A program made the translations under genes and the position numbers. From Halomonas alkalisoli (GTDB lineage: Bacteria; Pseudomonadota; Gammaproteobacteria; Pseudomonadales; Halomonadaceae): a stretch of DNA of 64,000 nt. The notes below the pieces were generated by a model. That model worked only from the letters and a program-made list of their open reading frames with translations. It did not search any database and was not told where the DNA came from. Positions 45,653 to 53,596 of this stretch are shown piece by piece (position 1 is the first letter of the stretch; every line of letters starts with the position of its first letter). The stretch is taken from assembly GCF_021412585.1 (NCBI RefSeq), contig NZ_JAKCMI010000041.1, positions 124,001-188,000 on the forward strand, read 5' to 3'.

Positions 45653-45897
45653 GAACCAGGCTCCTCGCCCTTTCGAATCCAGTAGTGAAAGACCTCGCCC
45701 CGCTCTTCACGCTCCACCAGCTCGTGGATGCTCTGATCGGCAAAGGTCTCGAAATCGCGCCAGGACCCTGCATCGGTGGCGATGACCTCGAGCAGTTGGC
45801 CGGCCTCGAGCCTCGCCAGGGCCTGCTTCGCCTTCAGCAGCGGCAGCGGACACGGCAGGCCGCAGGCATCGAGCACGTCATCTGGTTGCACAGCCAT
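45649..45897 (-). CDS. tusA: TusA-family sulfur carrier protein
   Basis: An 82-residue protein with the CPxP motif of sulfur carriers: CGLPCPLP at residues 12-19. C16 is the expected persulfide cysteine and C12 is an additional one. TusA-type proteins relay sulfur for tRNA thiolation or other uses. The ATG at 45897 gives normal length, and the gene is coupled to perM. Whether it is the true TusA or a paralogue is not certain. Confidence 0.85.
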   Translation of the reverse strand: MAVQPDDVLDACGLPCPLPLLKAKQALARLEAGQLLEVIATDAGSWRDFETFADQSIHELVEREERGEVFHYWIRKGEEPGS

Positions 45898-46040
45898 GGT
45901 AACTCCCGGGAGAATGCTGGTTGACGCAAAATGGGTAACGCTCTTGCAACGAACGTCAAAACCCTTGAGATTTAAAGGCACTTTACAGGTCGAATCAATG
46001 TCGGATAGGCATTCGACTGCCCATTATGACGAGGTTGGCC

Positions 46041-47489
46041 ATGCTGCGTAACATCCGCAACTTCCTGACCGGCAGTGCCATGGTGCTGGCACTCGGCCTG
46101 ACCGGTCCGGCTAGCGCCACGGATGACTATGGCTTGCCCAGCCTGACCACCGGCAGCCAGGCCATAAGCGGTGAAGAGTATCGCCTGGGCCGCGCCTGGC
46201 TGCGCCAGTTCCGCGCCCGTGCGCCTCAGTGGCAGGACCCCATCGCCCAGGACTATGTGGAGTCGCTGCTGTCACGCCTGGTTCCCCACAGCGGTGTTGA
46301 TGGCTCCCGCACGGTCGTGACCCTGGTCGATAGTCGCACCCTCAATGCCTTCGCCGTACCGGGCGGCGTCATTGGCCTGAACGCCGGCCTGTTCGCCTTC
46401 GCCGACGAAGAGGACGCGGTGGCCTCGGTACTGGCCCACGAACTGGGCCACCTCTCTCAACGCCACTATGCACGCGGCCAGGCCCGCGCCGACCAGACCC
46501 AGATCCCCGCCATGGCGGCCATGCTGGCCGGCATGCTGATCGCCGCCAGCGGCGGCGGCGACGCCGGCATCGCCGCCGCCATGGGCTCACAGGCGGCCTT
46601 TATCCAGGATCAGTTGACCTACTCCCGGCGCTTCGAGCAGGAGGCCGATCGCATCGGCCTGCAAGCCATGTCACAGGCCGGATTCGACCCCCAGGCCATG
46701 GTCCGCATGTTCCGCGCCATGCAGCGACAGGCCAGCCTCCAGGGCGGCAACCCACCGGAGTTCCTGCTCACCCACCCGCTGACCGAATCCCGCATCAGCG
46801 ACGCGGAATCACGAGCCTCGCAGCTGGAAGCCGCCGACTCACGCAACAGTGAGCCAACCTATCACCTGATTCGCGCCCGTGCCCTGCTGACGATCCATCA
46901 ACGCGATCCGCAGCAAGCGGTCAATCGCCTGGCACAGGACGGCGCCCCGGATGCGGCCAGACGCTACCTCGACGCCCTGATCGAGGCCCAGCGGGGCAAT
47001 GCCGACAGCGCCCTCGGCACCCTGGATGGCCTCGCTCGCGAGCTGCCCGACCTCGCCCTGATTCCCGCCAGCGCCGCGGAGGTCGCCTTCGATGCCGGCC
47101 GCTATGATGATGCCATCGAGCGGAGCCGACGCCAGCTGCGGCTGATGCCTGGCTACATGCCTGCCACCCGCATCATGGGCGAAGCACTGCTGCAACGGGA
47201 CCCCAACGAGGCGTATCGCCTCCTCCGCGACCTGGCCGAACGGCGCCCGGAGGATCCCCAGGTCTTCACCCTGCTCGCCGAAGCCGCCGGCCGCAGCGAT
47301 CGCGAGGCCTGGGGACATCTCGCCCGGGCCGAGCATATGCAGCTGACCGGCAGCATCGACCAGGCCATTCGCCAGCTCGACGTAGCCAAGCAGGTCGCCG
47401 AGCGAAACAGCGATGGCAACGCCGCGGCGCGCATCGCGCAGCGGCGTGAGGACTTCGTGGGCTACCGCGAAACGCTGGAGAAGTTCTAG
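46041..47489 (+). CDS. bepA: Periplasmic M48 metalloprotease/chaperone BepA
   Basis: BepA assists outer-membrane protein assembly and degrades stalled LptD. The 482-residue protein has a signal peptide ending near ASA (residues 25-27), the M48 zinc motif HELGH at residues 133-137 and C-terminal TPR-like repeats (about 280-470). The ATG at 46041 is chosen since GAGG lies six bases before it, rather than the ATG at 46026. It is divergent from tusA-perM. Confidence 0.93.
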   Translation: MLRNIRNFLTGSAMVLALGLTGPASATDDYGLPSLTTGSQAISGEEYRLGRAWLRQFRARAPQWQDPIAQDYVESLLSRLVPHSGVDGSRTVVTLVDSRTLNAFAVPGGVIGLNAGLFAFADEEDAVASVLAHELGHLSQRHYARGQARADQTQIPAMAAMLAGMLIAASGGGDAGIAAAMGSQAAFIQDQLTYSRRFEQEADRIGLQAMSQAGFDPQAMVRMFRAMQRQASLQGGNPPEFLLTHPLTESRISDAESRASQLEAADSRNSEPTYHLIRARALLTIHQRDPQQAVNRLAQDGAPDAARRYLDALIEAQRGNADSALGTLDGLARELPDLALIPASAAEVAFDAGRYDDAIERSRRQLRLMPGYMPATRIMGEALLQRDPNEAYRLLRDLAERRPEDPQVFTLLAEAAGRSDREAWGHLARAEHMQLTGSIDQAIRQLDVAKQVAERNSDGNAAARIAQRREDFVGYRETLEKF

Positions 47490-47511
47490 CGAGGACTGCG
47501 GCTTATCCGTC

Positions 47512-47596
47512 GACAGACAATCGCGGAGGCGCTGTGAACCCATCCATGGGCGCTACATCCTTCATCCCTGAAGGATGACCTCCGCTTTTGTCTGTC
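47512..47596. repeat. Structured intergenic element, copy B
   Basis: The 61-base core at 47524-47584 aligns base for base with copy A at 9613-9673, but the apical hairpin is TCCTTCA-TCCC-TGAAGGA (47558-47575). The outer arms are GACAGACAA (47512-47520) and TTGTCTGTC (47588-47596), unrelated to those of copy A yet complementary. It lies between convergent bepA and nadA, so it may also act as a terminator. Confidence 0.75.
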
Positions 47597-47650
47597 CCCG
47601 GCGCCGCAGGCTCAGAGGCAGCTGCAGGGCCGTACTGGGAATTGGAGCCC

Positions 47651-48679
47651 CTACTTCTGGAAGTTGAGCATGCGCTCCAGTGGCTTGAGGGCGGCGTGAC
47701 GCAAGGCGTCATCGACGAAGATCTCGCCGCTGCCCTCGCGCAGGGCGCCGGCCATGTTGTCCAGCGCATTCATCGCCATCCAGGGGCAGTGGGCGCAACT
47801 CTTGCAGGTCGCACCGCTGCCGGCGGTGGGCGCCTCGAACAGGGTCTTGCCGGGCACCGCCTGCTGCATCTTGAAGAAGATGCCACGGTCGGTGGCCACG
47901 ATCAGCTTGTCATGGGGCAGCTCCTTGGCCGCCTTGATCAGCTGCGACGTCGACCCCGTCACATCGGCAAGCTCGACCACCGCGGCCGGCGACTCGGGGT
48001 GCACCAGGACTGCCGCTTCCGGGTAGAGCGCCTTCAAGTCCTCGATACCCTTGGCCTTGAACTCCTCGTGGACGATACAGGCACCGTCCCACAGCAGCAT
48101 GTCGGCACCGGTCTTCTGCTGGATATAGCCACCCAGGTGCTTGTCCGGTGCCCAGAGTATTTTCTCGCCGCGGGCCTGCAGGTGTTCGATGACGTCCACC
48201 GCGATGGAGGAGGTCACCACCCAGTCGGCACGCGCCTTCACCGCCGCCGAGGTGTTGGCATAGACCACCACGGTGCGATCAGGGTGTGCATCGCAGAAGG
48301 CACCGAACTCGTCGGCGGGACAGCCGATGTCGAGCGAGCAGGTCGCCTCCAGGCTCGGCATCAACACCCGCTTCTCGGGAGAGAGGATCTTGGCGGTCTC
48401 GCCCATGAAGCGCACTCCGGCCACCACCAGGGTGTCGGCTTCGTGACGCGCGCCGAAACGGGCCATTTCCAGTGAGTCGGCAACGCAGCCGCCGGTCTCT
48501 TCGGCCAGCTGCTGGATGGCATCGTCGGTATAGTAGTGGGCCACCAGCACGGCATTCTGCTCCTGGAGCAGCCGCTTGATCTCGGCGACGCGAGCGTCGT
48601 CCTCGGCGGGAATCCGGGTGGGGCAATAGGCGCGAGCGAGGTGGCTACGCACCTCGGCTCTTGAAGTCATGATCGTCAT
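47651..48679 (-). CDS. nadA: Quinolinate synthase
   Basis: NadA condenses iminoaspartate with dihydroxyacetone phosphate to quinolinate using a 4Fe-4S cluster. The 342-residue protein contains NAVLVAHYYTDDAIQQLAEETGG, ATCSLDIGCP and a C-terminal CKSCAHCPWMAMNAL cysteine-rich stretch, typical of the family's cluster-ligand set. Start chosen at 48679; an alternative ATG at 48670 exists. It feeds NadC, encoded at 26.8 kb. Confidence 0.95.
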   Translation of the reverse strand: MTIMTSRAEVRSHLARAYCPTRIPAEDDARVAEIKRLLQEQNAVLVAHYYTDDAIQQLAEETGGCVADSLEMARFGARHEADTLVVAGVRFMGETAKILSPEKRVLMPSLEATCSLDIGCPADEFGAFCDAHPDRTVVVYANTSAAVKARADWVVTSSIAVDVIEHLQARGEKILWAPDKHLGGYIQQKTGADMLLWDGACIVHEEFKAKGIEDLKALYPEAAVLVHPESPAAVVELADVTGSTSQLIKAAKELPHDKLIVATDRGIFFKMQQAVPGKTLFEAPTAGSGATCKSCAHCPWMAMNALDNMAGALREGSGEIFVDDALRHAALKPLERMLNFQK

Positions 48680-49062
48680 CGTGTCTACCACTGTGACTGG
48701 CAGGGGCTCCCCCTGCATGTATCGGGTACATCGCGAATTGCACGATCCGTGCAGGCGATGCGCCTGGGGCCCAGATTGCGTCTCTCGCTATCTCGACCCA
48801 TTCACTTATTCTAGACCAGAACAGTGGGGTATTGACCAGTTCCGGCCAGATTAAAATGGCATGCGAATAGAATGCGGGCTTCGTCCGTCAGGATCAAGGG
48901 GACTCGTGGCCCTTGTCCTCCAGCGGCGGGGGACTATGTGCGCCACCAAACGGATGACACTCTCGTTCTGCCTTATGCTGAGGATAGCGGTCCGTCGTAG
49001 CCGCGCCGCTTCCCAGGTAACTCCCGCTGCGAGCAAGACCTCTTAACCCGAGTGACACCATC
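48680..49062. other. Intergenic region between nadA and the glycine-zipper gene
   Basis: The 383 bases hold no supported gene. The AT-rich part at 48790-48860 is a plausible nadA promoter area, and the rightward promoter of the lipoprotein should lie near 48940-49040, but I could not define either. Short open frames here lack ribosome sites. Confidence 0.5.
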
Positions 49063-49287
49063 ATGAAACACATCAAACATCTCATTCTTGGCACTGCCTT
49101 TTCCTTGGCACTGCTGTCACTCGCTGCCTGCTCCGGCATGTCGACACAGGACAAGGGCACCGTAGCGGGTGCAGGCGTGGGGGCCGTTGGCGGCTCAGTA
49201 CTCACCGGCGGCTCCGCTATCGGCACCGTGGGAGGCGCGGCGGTGGGCGGCGTGATAGGCCACGAGATCAGCAAACCAGACCGGTAA
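49063..49287 (+). CDS. Small glycine-zipper lipoprotein (OsmB-like)
   Basis: A 74-residue lipoprotein with a type II signal peptide (lipobox LAAC, Cys near residue 23) followed by a glycine-rich segment of glycine-zipper type (GAGVGAVGGSVLTGG, GGAAVGGVIGHEIS). Such proteins sit at the outer membrane and are often induced by osmotic or envelope stress. It lies alone upstream of a hairpin repeat. Function is unknown. Confidence 0.85.
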   Translation: MKHIKHLILGTAFSLALLSLAACSGMSTQDKGTVAGAGVGAVGGSVLTGGSAIGTVGGAAVGGVIGHEISKPDR

Positions 49288-49353
49288 GCCGTGATCTTTT
49301 GCCAGATCGGCTCGGCGCGCGAGGAGCACCGCTTGCGACAGTGCCCTACGCAC

Positions 49354-49425
49354 CCTCATGATTCTTCGGCTGACGCGTCCTCAACGGGCGCGCCAGCCGA
49401 TTTCATCGGAGTGCCTCCTACGGTA
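49354..49425. repeat. Hairpin repeat, copy 1
   Basis: Shares CCTCATGATT, GGGCGCGCCAGCCGAT and following bases with a copy at 58508-58578. TCGGCTG pairs with CAGCCGA around an inner CGCG stem. It lies after the glycine-zipper gene; copy 2 lies after the DUF883 gene. Confidence 0.55.
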
Positions 49426-49529
49426 GTGACGCGATGGTAGGCCTTTGACACACAACAGGCCCCGATCAGTCACGCCAGCGGTTACGGGCCGAGACCGCCA
49501 AGCCGGGCTTCAATTGTGCCATTAATCGT

Positions 49530-49709
49530 TCATTTCTTTGACTTCTTGATTTCACTCTTGATATCGCCGTACTTTGCTTCAGCCTTGCCGCCCTGCTTTT
49601 CGGCTTTACCCTTGTACTCCGTGCTTTTGTTGCCCGTCACCTTGCCAGCAACCTCCTTGGCCTTTCCCTTCGCCTCTTTTGCATGGCCCTTGACCTGATT
49701 CTTGTTCAT
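49530..49709 (-). CDS. CsbD family small stress protein
   Basis: A 59-residue hydrophilic, lysine-rich protein with the CsbD pattern (MNKNQVKGHAKEAKGKAKEV, then GKAEKQGGKAEAKYGDIK). CsbD proteins are general stress proteins of unknown biochemical role. GGAGG lies eight bases before the ATG at 49709. Its leader (49710-49850) is similar to that of the second CsbD-like gene at 56405-56566. Confidence 0.88.
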   Translation of the reverse strand: MNKNQVKGHAKEAKGKAKEVAGKVTGNKSTEYKGKAEKQGGKAEAKYGDIKSEIKKSKK

Positions 49710-49912
49710 GAGCTGACCTCCAGATGATCGCTGCACTTGGGCTCTCCCTCTCACCATGGACTCATGGCGATGCAGGGTGAGGTTCTTAATATAGTTACAG
49801 CCCCAGGCATAGTCCGTGCGGCGGCTAACTTAAGGGAGGTGATTTTGTTCAGATTAATCTCCGACAACAAACACCTCAGCACATCGGCGCCGGACTGAAT
49901 TTCCCCCTGTTT

Positions 49913-51178
49913 TCAAAGCTGCGATCTAATGGGTATGAGAATCTTTTCTGACAACTTTTCGCGCCATGGACGACTCTTCCAGTCAGCAAGGGAATACGGT
50001 TCAGCCGACAGCAGATCGGCCTCGAACACTGCGGTCATCTGAGTGGCGAAATCGTTGCTGTAGATATTCAGGCTGGCTTCGTCATTGAGCCGAATCGAAC
50101 GCATGTCAAAATTGGTTGAACCCACCGAAACAAACTCGTTATCGATGACCAGCAGTTTCGTGTGCAGCATGGTCGGCTGATAGACGTGGATCTCGGCACC
50201 GGCGCCAAGCAGCGCGCCCCAATCCGACTTGGAAGCGATCTTTACCGTCATCGCATCGATGTGCGGCCCAGGCAACAGGATGCGAACGCGAACCTCACGA
50301 CCGCGGGCTGCGATCAGGGCTTCGATTAACATGCTGTCGGGCACGAAGTAGGATGCCGCCAGGTCGATAGTCGCCTCGGCCGCCGCGATGGCCAGCAGAA
50401 ACATCAGATGCATGCTCTCGCTCCCGCCGGATGGCGAGGCAACGAAGACATGCGCGTCCTTCTTACCCGCCTCCTGTAGGGGCGGAAAATAGCTCGGGCC
50501 GTTCAGCACCTGGCCAGTGGTCTTGATCCAGTTGTCGTTGAAGGCCGCTTGCAATTGCGCCACCACCGGCCCTTCAATCCGGAAGTGCGTGTCCCGCCAG
50601 CTTTCGGGATCGCCTCCGTCGCCAGTCCACAGATCCGCGATGCCTACCCCTCCGGTGAACCCGATACGGCCATCGACCACCAGCAGCTTGCGATGGGTGC
50701 GGTTGTTCATGCGGCCCAGGTTGTACCAGTGCAGCGGCCGATAGCGATACAGCTGCACACCGGCGGCCTGCATGGAGTCCAGAAGCGACTGCTCCATCTT
50801 GTTGCTGCCGACCCAGTCGATGGTGACGCGAACCGGCACGCCCGCACGGGCACGTTCAGAGAGCGCTTTCGAGAAGGCTTCACCAATATCACCTGACCAG
50901 TAAATGAAGGTCTCGAACGTGATTGAAGTCTGCGCCGAGCGAATGGCCTCCAGCATCGCCGGAAAAATCTCGTCGCCGTTTTGCAGCGCGGTCACTTGAT
51001 TGCCGTGCACTATCGCCGGGCCCAGCAGGACGGACATCTCGCGCCGAAACTGCGGATCCGAGACAGCGTGGCGGTGTTCGATCTTGCGCTCCATCACATC
51101 CCCGGGTGTCATGAAATTCTGCAGCAACACCAGTGTCAGGCCGGTGGCCAGAATAGTGGCTCCGATAACCCAGAGCAT
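49913..51178 (-). CDS. Phospholipase D family protein, cardiolipin synthase type
   Basis: A 421-residue protein with one N-terminal membrane anchor (about residues 3-22) and two HKD motifs: THRKLLVVDGRIGFTGG and LHTKLLVIDNEFVSVGSTNFD. This is the ClsA/ClsC-like architecture with a single anchor. The ATG at 51178 is favoured by a GGGGGG ribosome site; a TTG at 51199 overlaps the stop of the upstream oxidoreductase, so the pair is co-transcribed. It is the second PLD-type enzyme of the window and is only distantly similar to that at 14762-15883. Confidence 0.85.
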   Translation of the reverse strand: MLWVIGATILATGLTLVLLQNFMTPGDVMERKIEHRHAVSDPQFRREMSVLLGPAIVHGNQVTALQNGDEIFPAMLEAIRSAQTSITFETFIYWSGDIGEAFSKALSERARAGVPVRVTIDWVGSNKMEQSLLDSMQAAGVQLYRYRPLHWYNLGRMNNRTHRKLLVVDGRIGFTGGVGIADLWTGDGGDPESWRDTHFRIEGPVVAQLQAAFNDNWIKTTGQVLNGPSYFPPLQEAGKKDAHVFVASPSGGSESMHLMFLLAIAAAEATIDLAASYFVPDSMLIEALIAARGREVRVRILLPGPHIDAMTVKIASKSDWGALLGAGAEIHVYQPTMLHTKLLVIDNEFVSVGSTNFDMRSIRLNDEASLNIYSNDFATQMTAVFEADLLSAEPYSLADWKSRPWREKLSEKILIPIRSQL

Positions 51179-51195
51179 AGATTTTCGCCCCCCTG

Positions 51196-52434
51196 TCAAT
51201 GACGTTCCAACCGTGCAAAGGAGAACAGCGCAGTCAATGGATGCCGGCGGCGTTCGATTTGCGCGCGCAGCAATTCGGCACCGAGCATGCTGTAAGTGAT
51301 GCCGTTACCCCCATATGCCAGCGCGAACAGAACACGGGTGCCGTACTGCGGATGGCCGCCAAACAGCGGCAGCCCGTCGCTGGTTTCAGCGAACGTACCT
51401 GCCCAGGCAAACGCCGGTCGTGCATGAAGGTGGGGGAACAAACGGGAGACCTTGCGCCGCAGCGTCGCCGCCTTGCGGTCGACCGATCGATCACGCCGAG
51501 CCGGGATGTCGCGGTCGTCGTCTTCGCCGCCGACCAACAGCCGTCCATCGCCGGTGCTACGCAGATACAGATACGGTCGCGCGGACTCCCACAGCATCGT
51601 GTTTGCCAACCAGCCCAGCTCGGCTGAATCGACGGGGTCGCTGATGTAAGCGTAGCTGCTGAGATTCGTCGCGACACGCTGGCGCAACCAGCATTGCGCT
51701 TCGTAACCGCTGGCAATCACGGCGTGCTTCGCCCTGATCGACACGCCACTGGCTGTAGTGAGCTGTACCGAACGCGTCGTCGCTGTGATGGCTTTCACCT
51801 GCGTGCGATCGAACACGCGCGTGCCCTGTCGCTGCATTCTGCGCAGCAGTCGCGAGGCGAGCCGGTAGGGATCAACCCTGGCGGCCACCGAGCTGAGGAT
51901 GGCAGATGGCGCCGTCAGTTCGTACTCATCCTTGAGCGCAGCACGGCTCAGCCAGCGAACCGGAAATCCGTGCCGTTTCCGCCAGGCAAATTCGTCAGCC
52001 AGGCGTGGATGATCGGCGCGATTACTGGCGTAGTAGAGGCTTTCACACTTGGCGAAATCGACATCGCCGACCCCATGCGCGACTGCTTCGATCATGCTGA
52101 TCGCACGCAAACTGGACTGATAAGCCAGCAGTGCTGAGGCTTGGTCGAAGCGCCTGGCGAGATCTATCGCATGGGTATCGATTTCATACTGCAACAAGGC
52201 GGTGCTGGCCGATGTGCTGCCCCAGCACACGTCGCGCTGATCGAGCACGACGACATCGTGGCCATGGCCAGCCAGCTCATCAGCGATCAGCGCGCCGGTG
52301 ATGCCAGCGCCCACCACCGCGACATCGCAGCTCAGATCAGCATCAACCTGCGGGAAGGCATACATCAGGCCATTCTTGACCGCCCAGAACGGATAGCCGC
52401 TTTTCAAGTCCACCGGCAACTCCTGCCGCATCAT
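51196..52434 (-). CDS. FAD-dependent oxidoreductase, DAO family
   Basis: A 412-residue flavoprotein with an N-terminal Rossmann motif (VAVVGAGITGALIADELAGHG) and a C-terminal DAO-type end (LFALAYGGNGITYSMLGAELL). Substrate unknown; family members oxidise amines and D-amino acids. Its stop overlaps the possible TTG start of the phospholipase D gene, so they form a two-gene operon. No Rieske C-terminal domain is present. Confidence 0.8.
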   Translation of the reverse strand: MMRQELPVDLKSGYPFWAVKNGLMYAFPQVDADLSCDVAVVGAGITGALIADELAGHGHDVVVLDQRDVCWGSTSASTALLQYEIDTHAIDLARRFDQASALLAYQSSLRAISMIEAVAHGVGDVDFAKCESLYYASNRADHPRLADEFAWRKRHGFPVRWLSRAALKDEYELTAPSAILSSVAARVDPYRLASRLLRRMQRQGTRVFDRTQVKAITATTRSVQLTTASGVSIRAKHAVIASGYEAQCWLRQRVATNLSSYAYISDPVDSAELGWLANTMLWESARPYLYLRSTGDGRLLVGGEDDDRDIPARRDRSVDRKAATLRRKVSRLFPHLHARPAFAWAGTFAETSDGLPLFGGHPQYGTRVLFALAYGGNGITYSMLGAELLRAQIERRRHPLTALFSFARLERH

Positions 52435-52930
52435 TCCTGGAGTGTAGACCCGGCAGTGTCAGCCGGGACGCTAGCCGCGTCGGTGCGCTACCACACGGAG
52501 AGCGAGAACGGAGCGAATCGCAGCTCCGGCTCCTCAGAAGTGCATGATGTGGTTACGTTACCCAGCCAACGGCTACGCATATAAACGAAAGTAGCTTATA
52601 TGCCCCCTACAAACCGGCCTGCCACCTGAACAAAATAGTCAATTCAATTTCCTCATGAAATATTTCTCCGGAATCACTAACGAAAAACTGAACCATCAGA
52701 ATTCCTGGAATTAAAGAGGGGACTCCAAAGTACGCAACGGAAGCTGTTCAATCAGTTCACTAACATATTTAACAAGGAGCAGAAAATTAGGCGGCGTGAC
52801 GAAAATCGTCAACCCAGGAGCCTGTCGACGGCCGCCGCGCATCCCGAAGGTGACCGAAATCCCCATACTAATCCCTGTCACGATAAGCTACCATGAGAAC
52901 TACATCCGGAGAGGAATATTGGAGTCTGGC
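52435..52930. other. AT-rich intergenic region before the PAS/CheB-CheR genes
   Basis: These 496 bases are clearly more AT-rich than neighbouring genes, especially 52600-52800, and hold the leftward promoter of the oxidoreductase and the rightward promoter of the PAS gene. No coding region with a ribosome site was found. No inverted repeat or tRNA remnant marking an insertion was seen. Confidence 0.5.
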
Positions 52931-53533
52931 ATGCCCTCAACCATTAATGAATGCAATGCCTATATACAGCTGCGAGACAAGGCTGAAGCGCAGCTGCAGG
53001 CGGGCACGACACCGGCAGCGAGTCACGGGTCGGTGGGCGTTGACGCCCTGCGCCTGCTCCATCGCCTGTCCAGTAATCCCGACAACGCGGCAGACGCCCT
53101 CAAGCTGCTCCATGAATTGCAGGTTCACCAGGTGGAGCTTGACTTGCAGAACGAGGAAATTGCCGCCAATGAACGTGCGCTTGTCGAGGATTTGAGCCTT
53201 TACCGGACACTTTTCGACTCCGCCCCCCTTGGCTACTTGCTCGTCGACCTCGAGGGTAACGTTATTCAGGGTAACTTTGCCGCCGCGGAGCTTTTTGGCA
53301 TTGGGCAAGACGAGCTTGAGGGACATTCCATCGGCACTCTCCTGCTCGCCGAGAGCCGGCCAAAGCTGCTTGGCCTGCTGCAGCAGGTCGCACAGAGCGG
53401 CGCCAGGGGTTCCTGCGTAGCCGAGACAGCCGGGAGCACACAGGGTGCCCGGCACATGCAGTGCCTTGCATCCCTCTCACCAGAACGCAAGCATATTCTG
53501 TTGGTCTGCCGCGAGTGCGCCAATGCAGAGTAG
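52931..53533 (+). CDS. PAS domain-containing protein
   Basis: A 200-residue protein with an N-terminal helical segment (HRLSSNPDNAADALKLLHEL, HQVELDLQNEEIAANE) and one PAS domain at about residues 85-190 (FDSAPLGYLLVDLEGNVIQG). It has no output domain. The ATG at 52931 has GGAG seven bases upstream. It is followed after 63 bases by the CheB-CheR fusion and is probably a partner or sensor component of that protein. A longer in-frame start at 52796 is less likely. Confidence 0.75.
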   Translation: MPSTINECNAYIQLRDKAEAQLQAGTTPAASHGSVGVDALRLLHRLSSNPDNAADALKLLHELQVHQVELDLQNEEIAANERALVEDLSLYRTLFDSAPLGYLLVDLEGNVIQGNFAAAELFGIGQDELEGHSIGTLLLAESRPKLLGLLQQVAQSGARGSCVAETAGSTQGARHMQCLASLSPERKHILLVCRECANAE

Positions 53534-53596
53534 CCCCGGCCTACCGTTCTTCGCTGTGGACGCTGCGACACCTGCCAAGCCACCGGCGACGCTCCG

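Noticed and set aside
52435..52930. Possible integration site or mobile-element remnant in the AT-rich gap
   Set aside because: No tRNA fragment, terminal inverted repeat, target duplication or transposase or integrase remnant was found.
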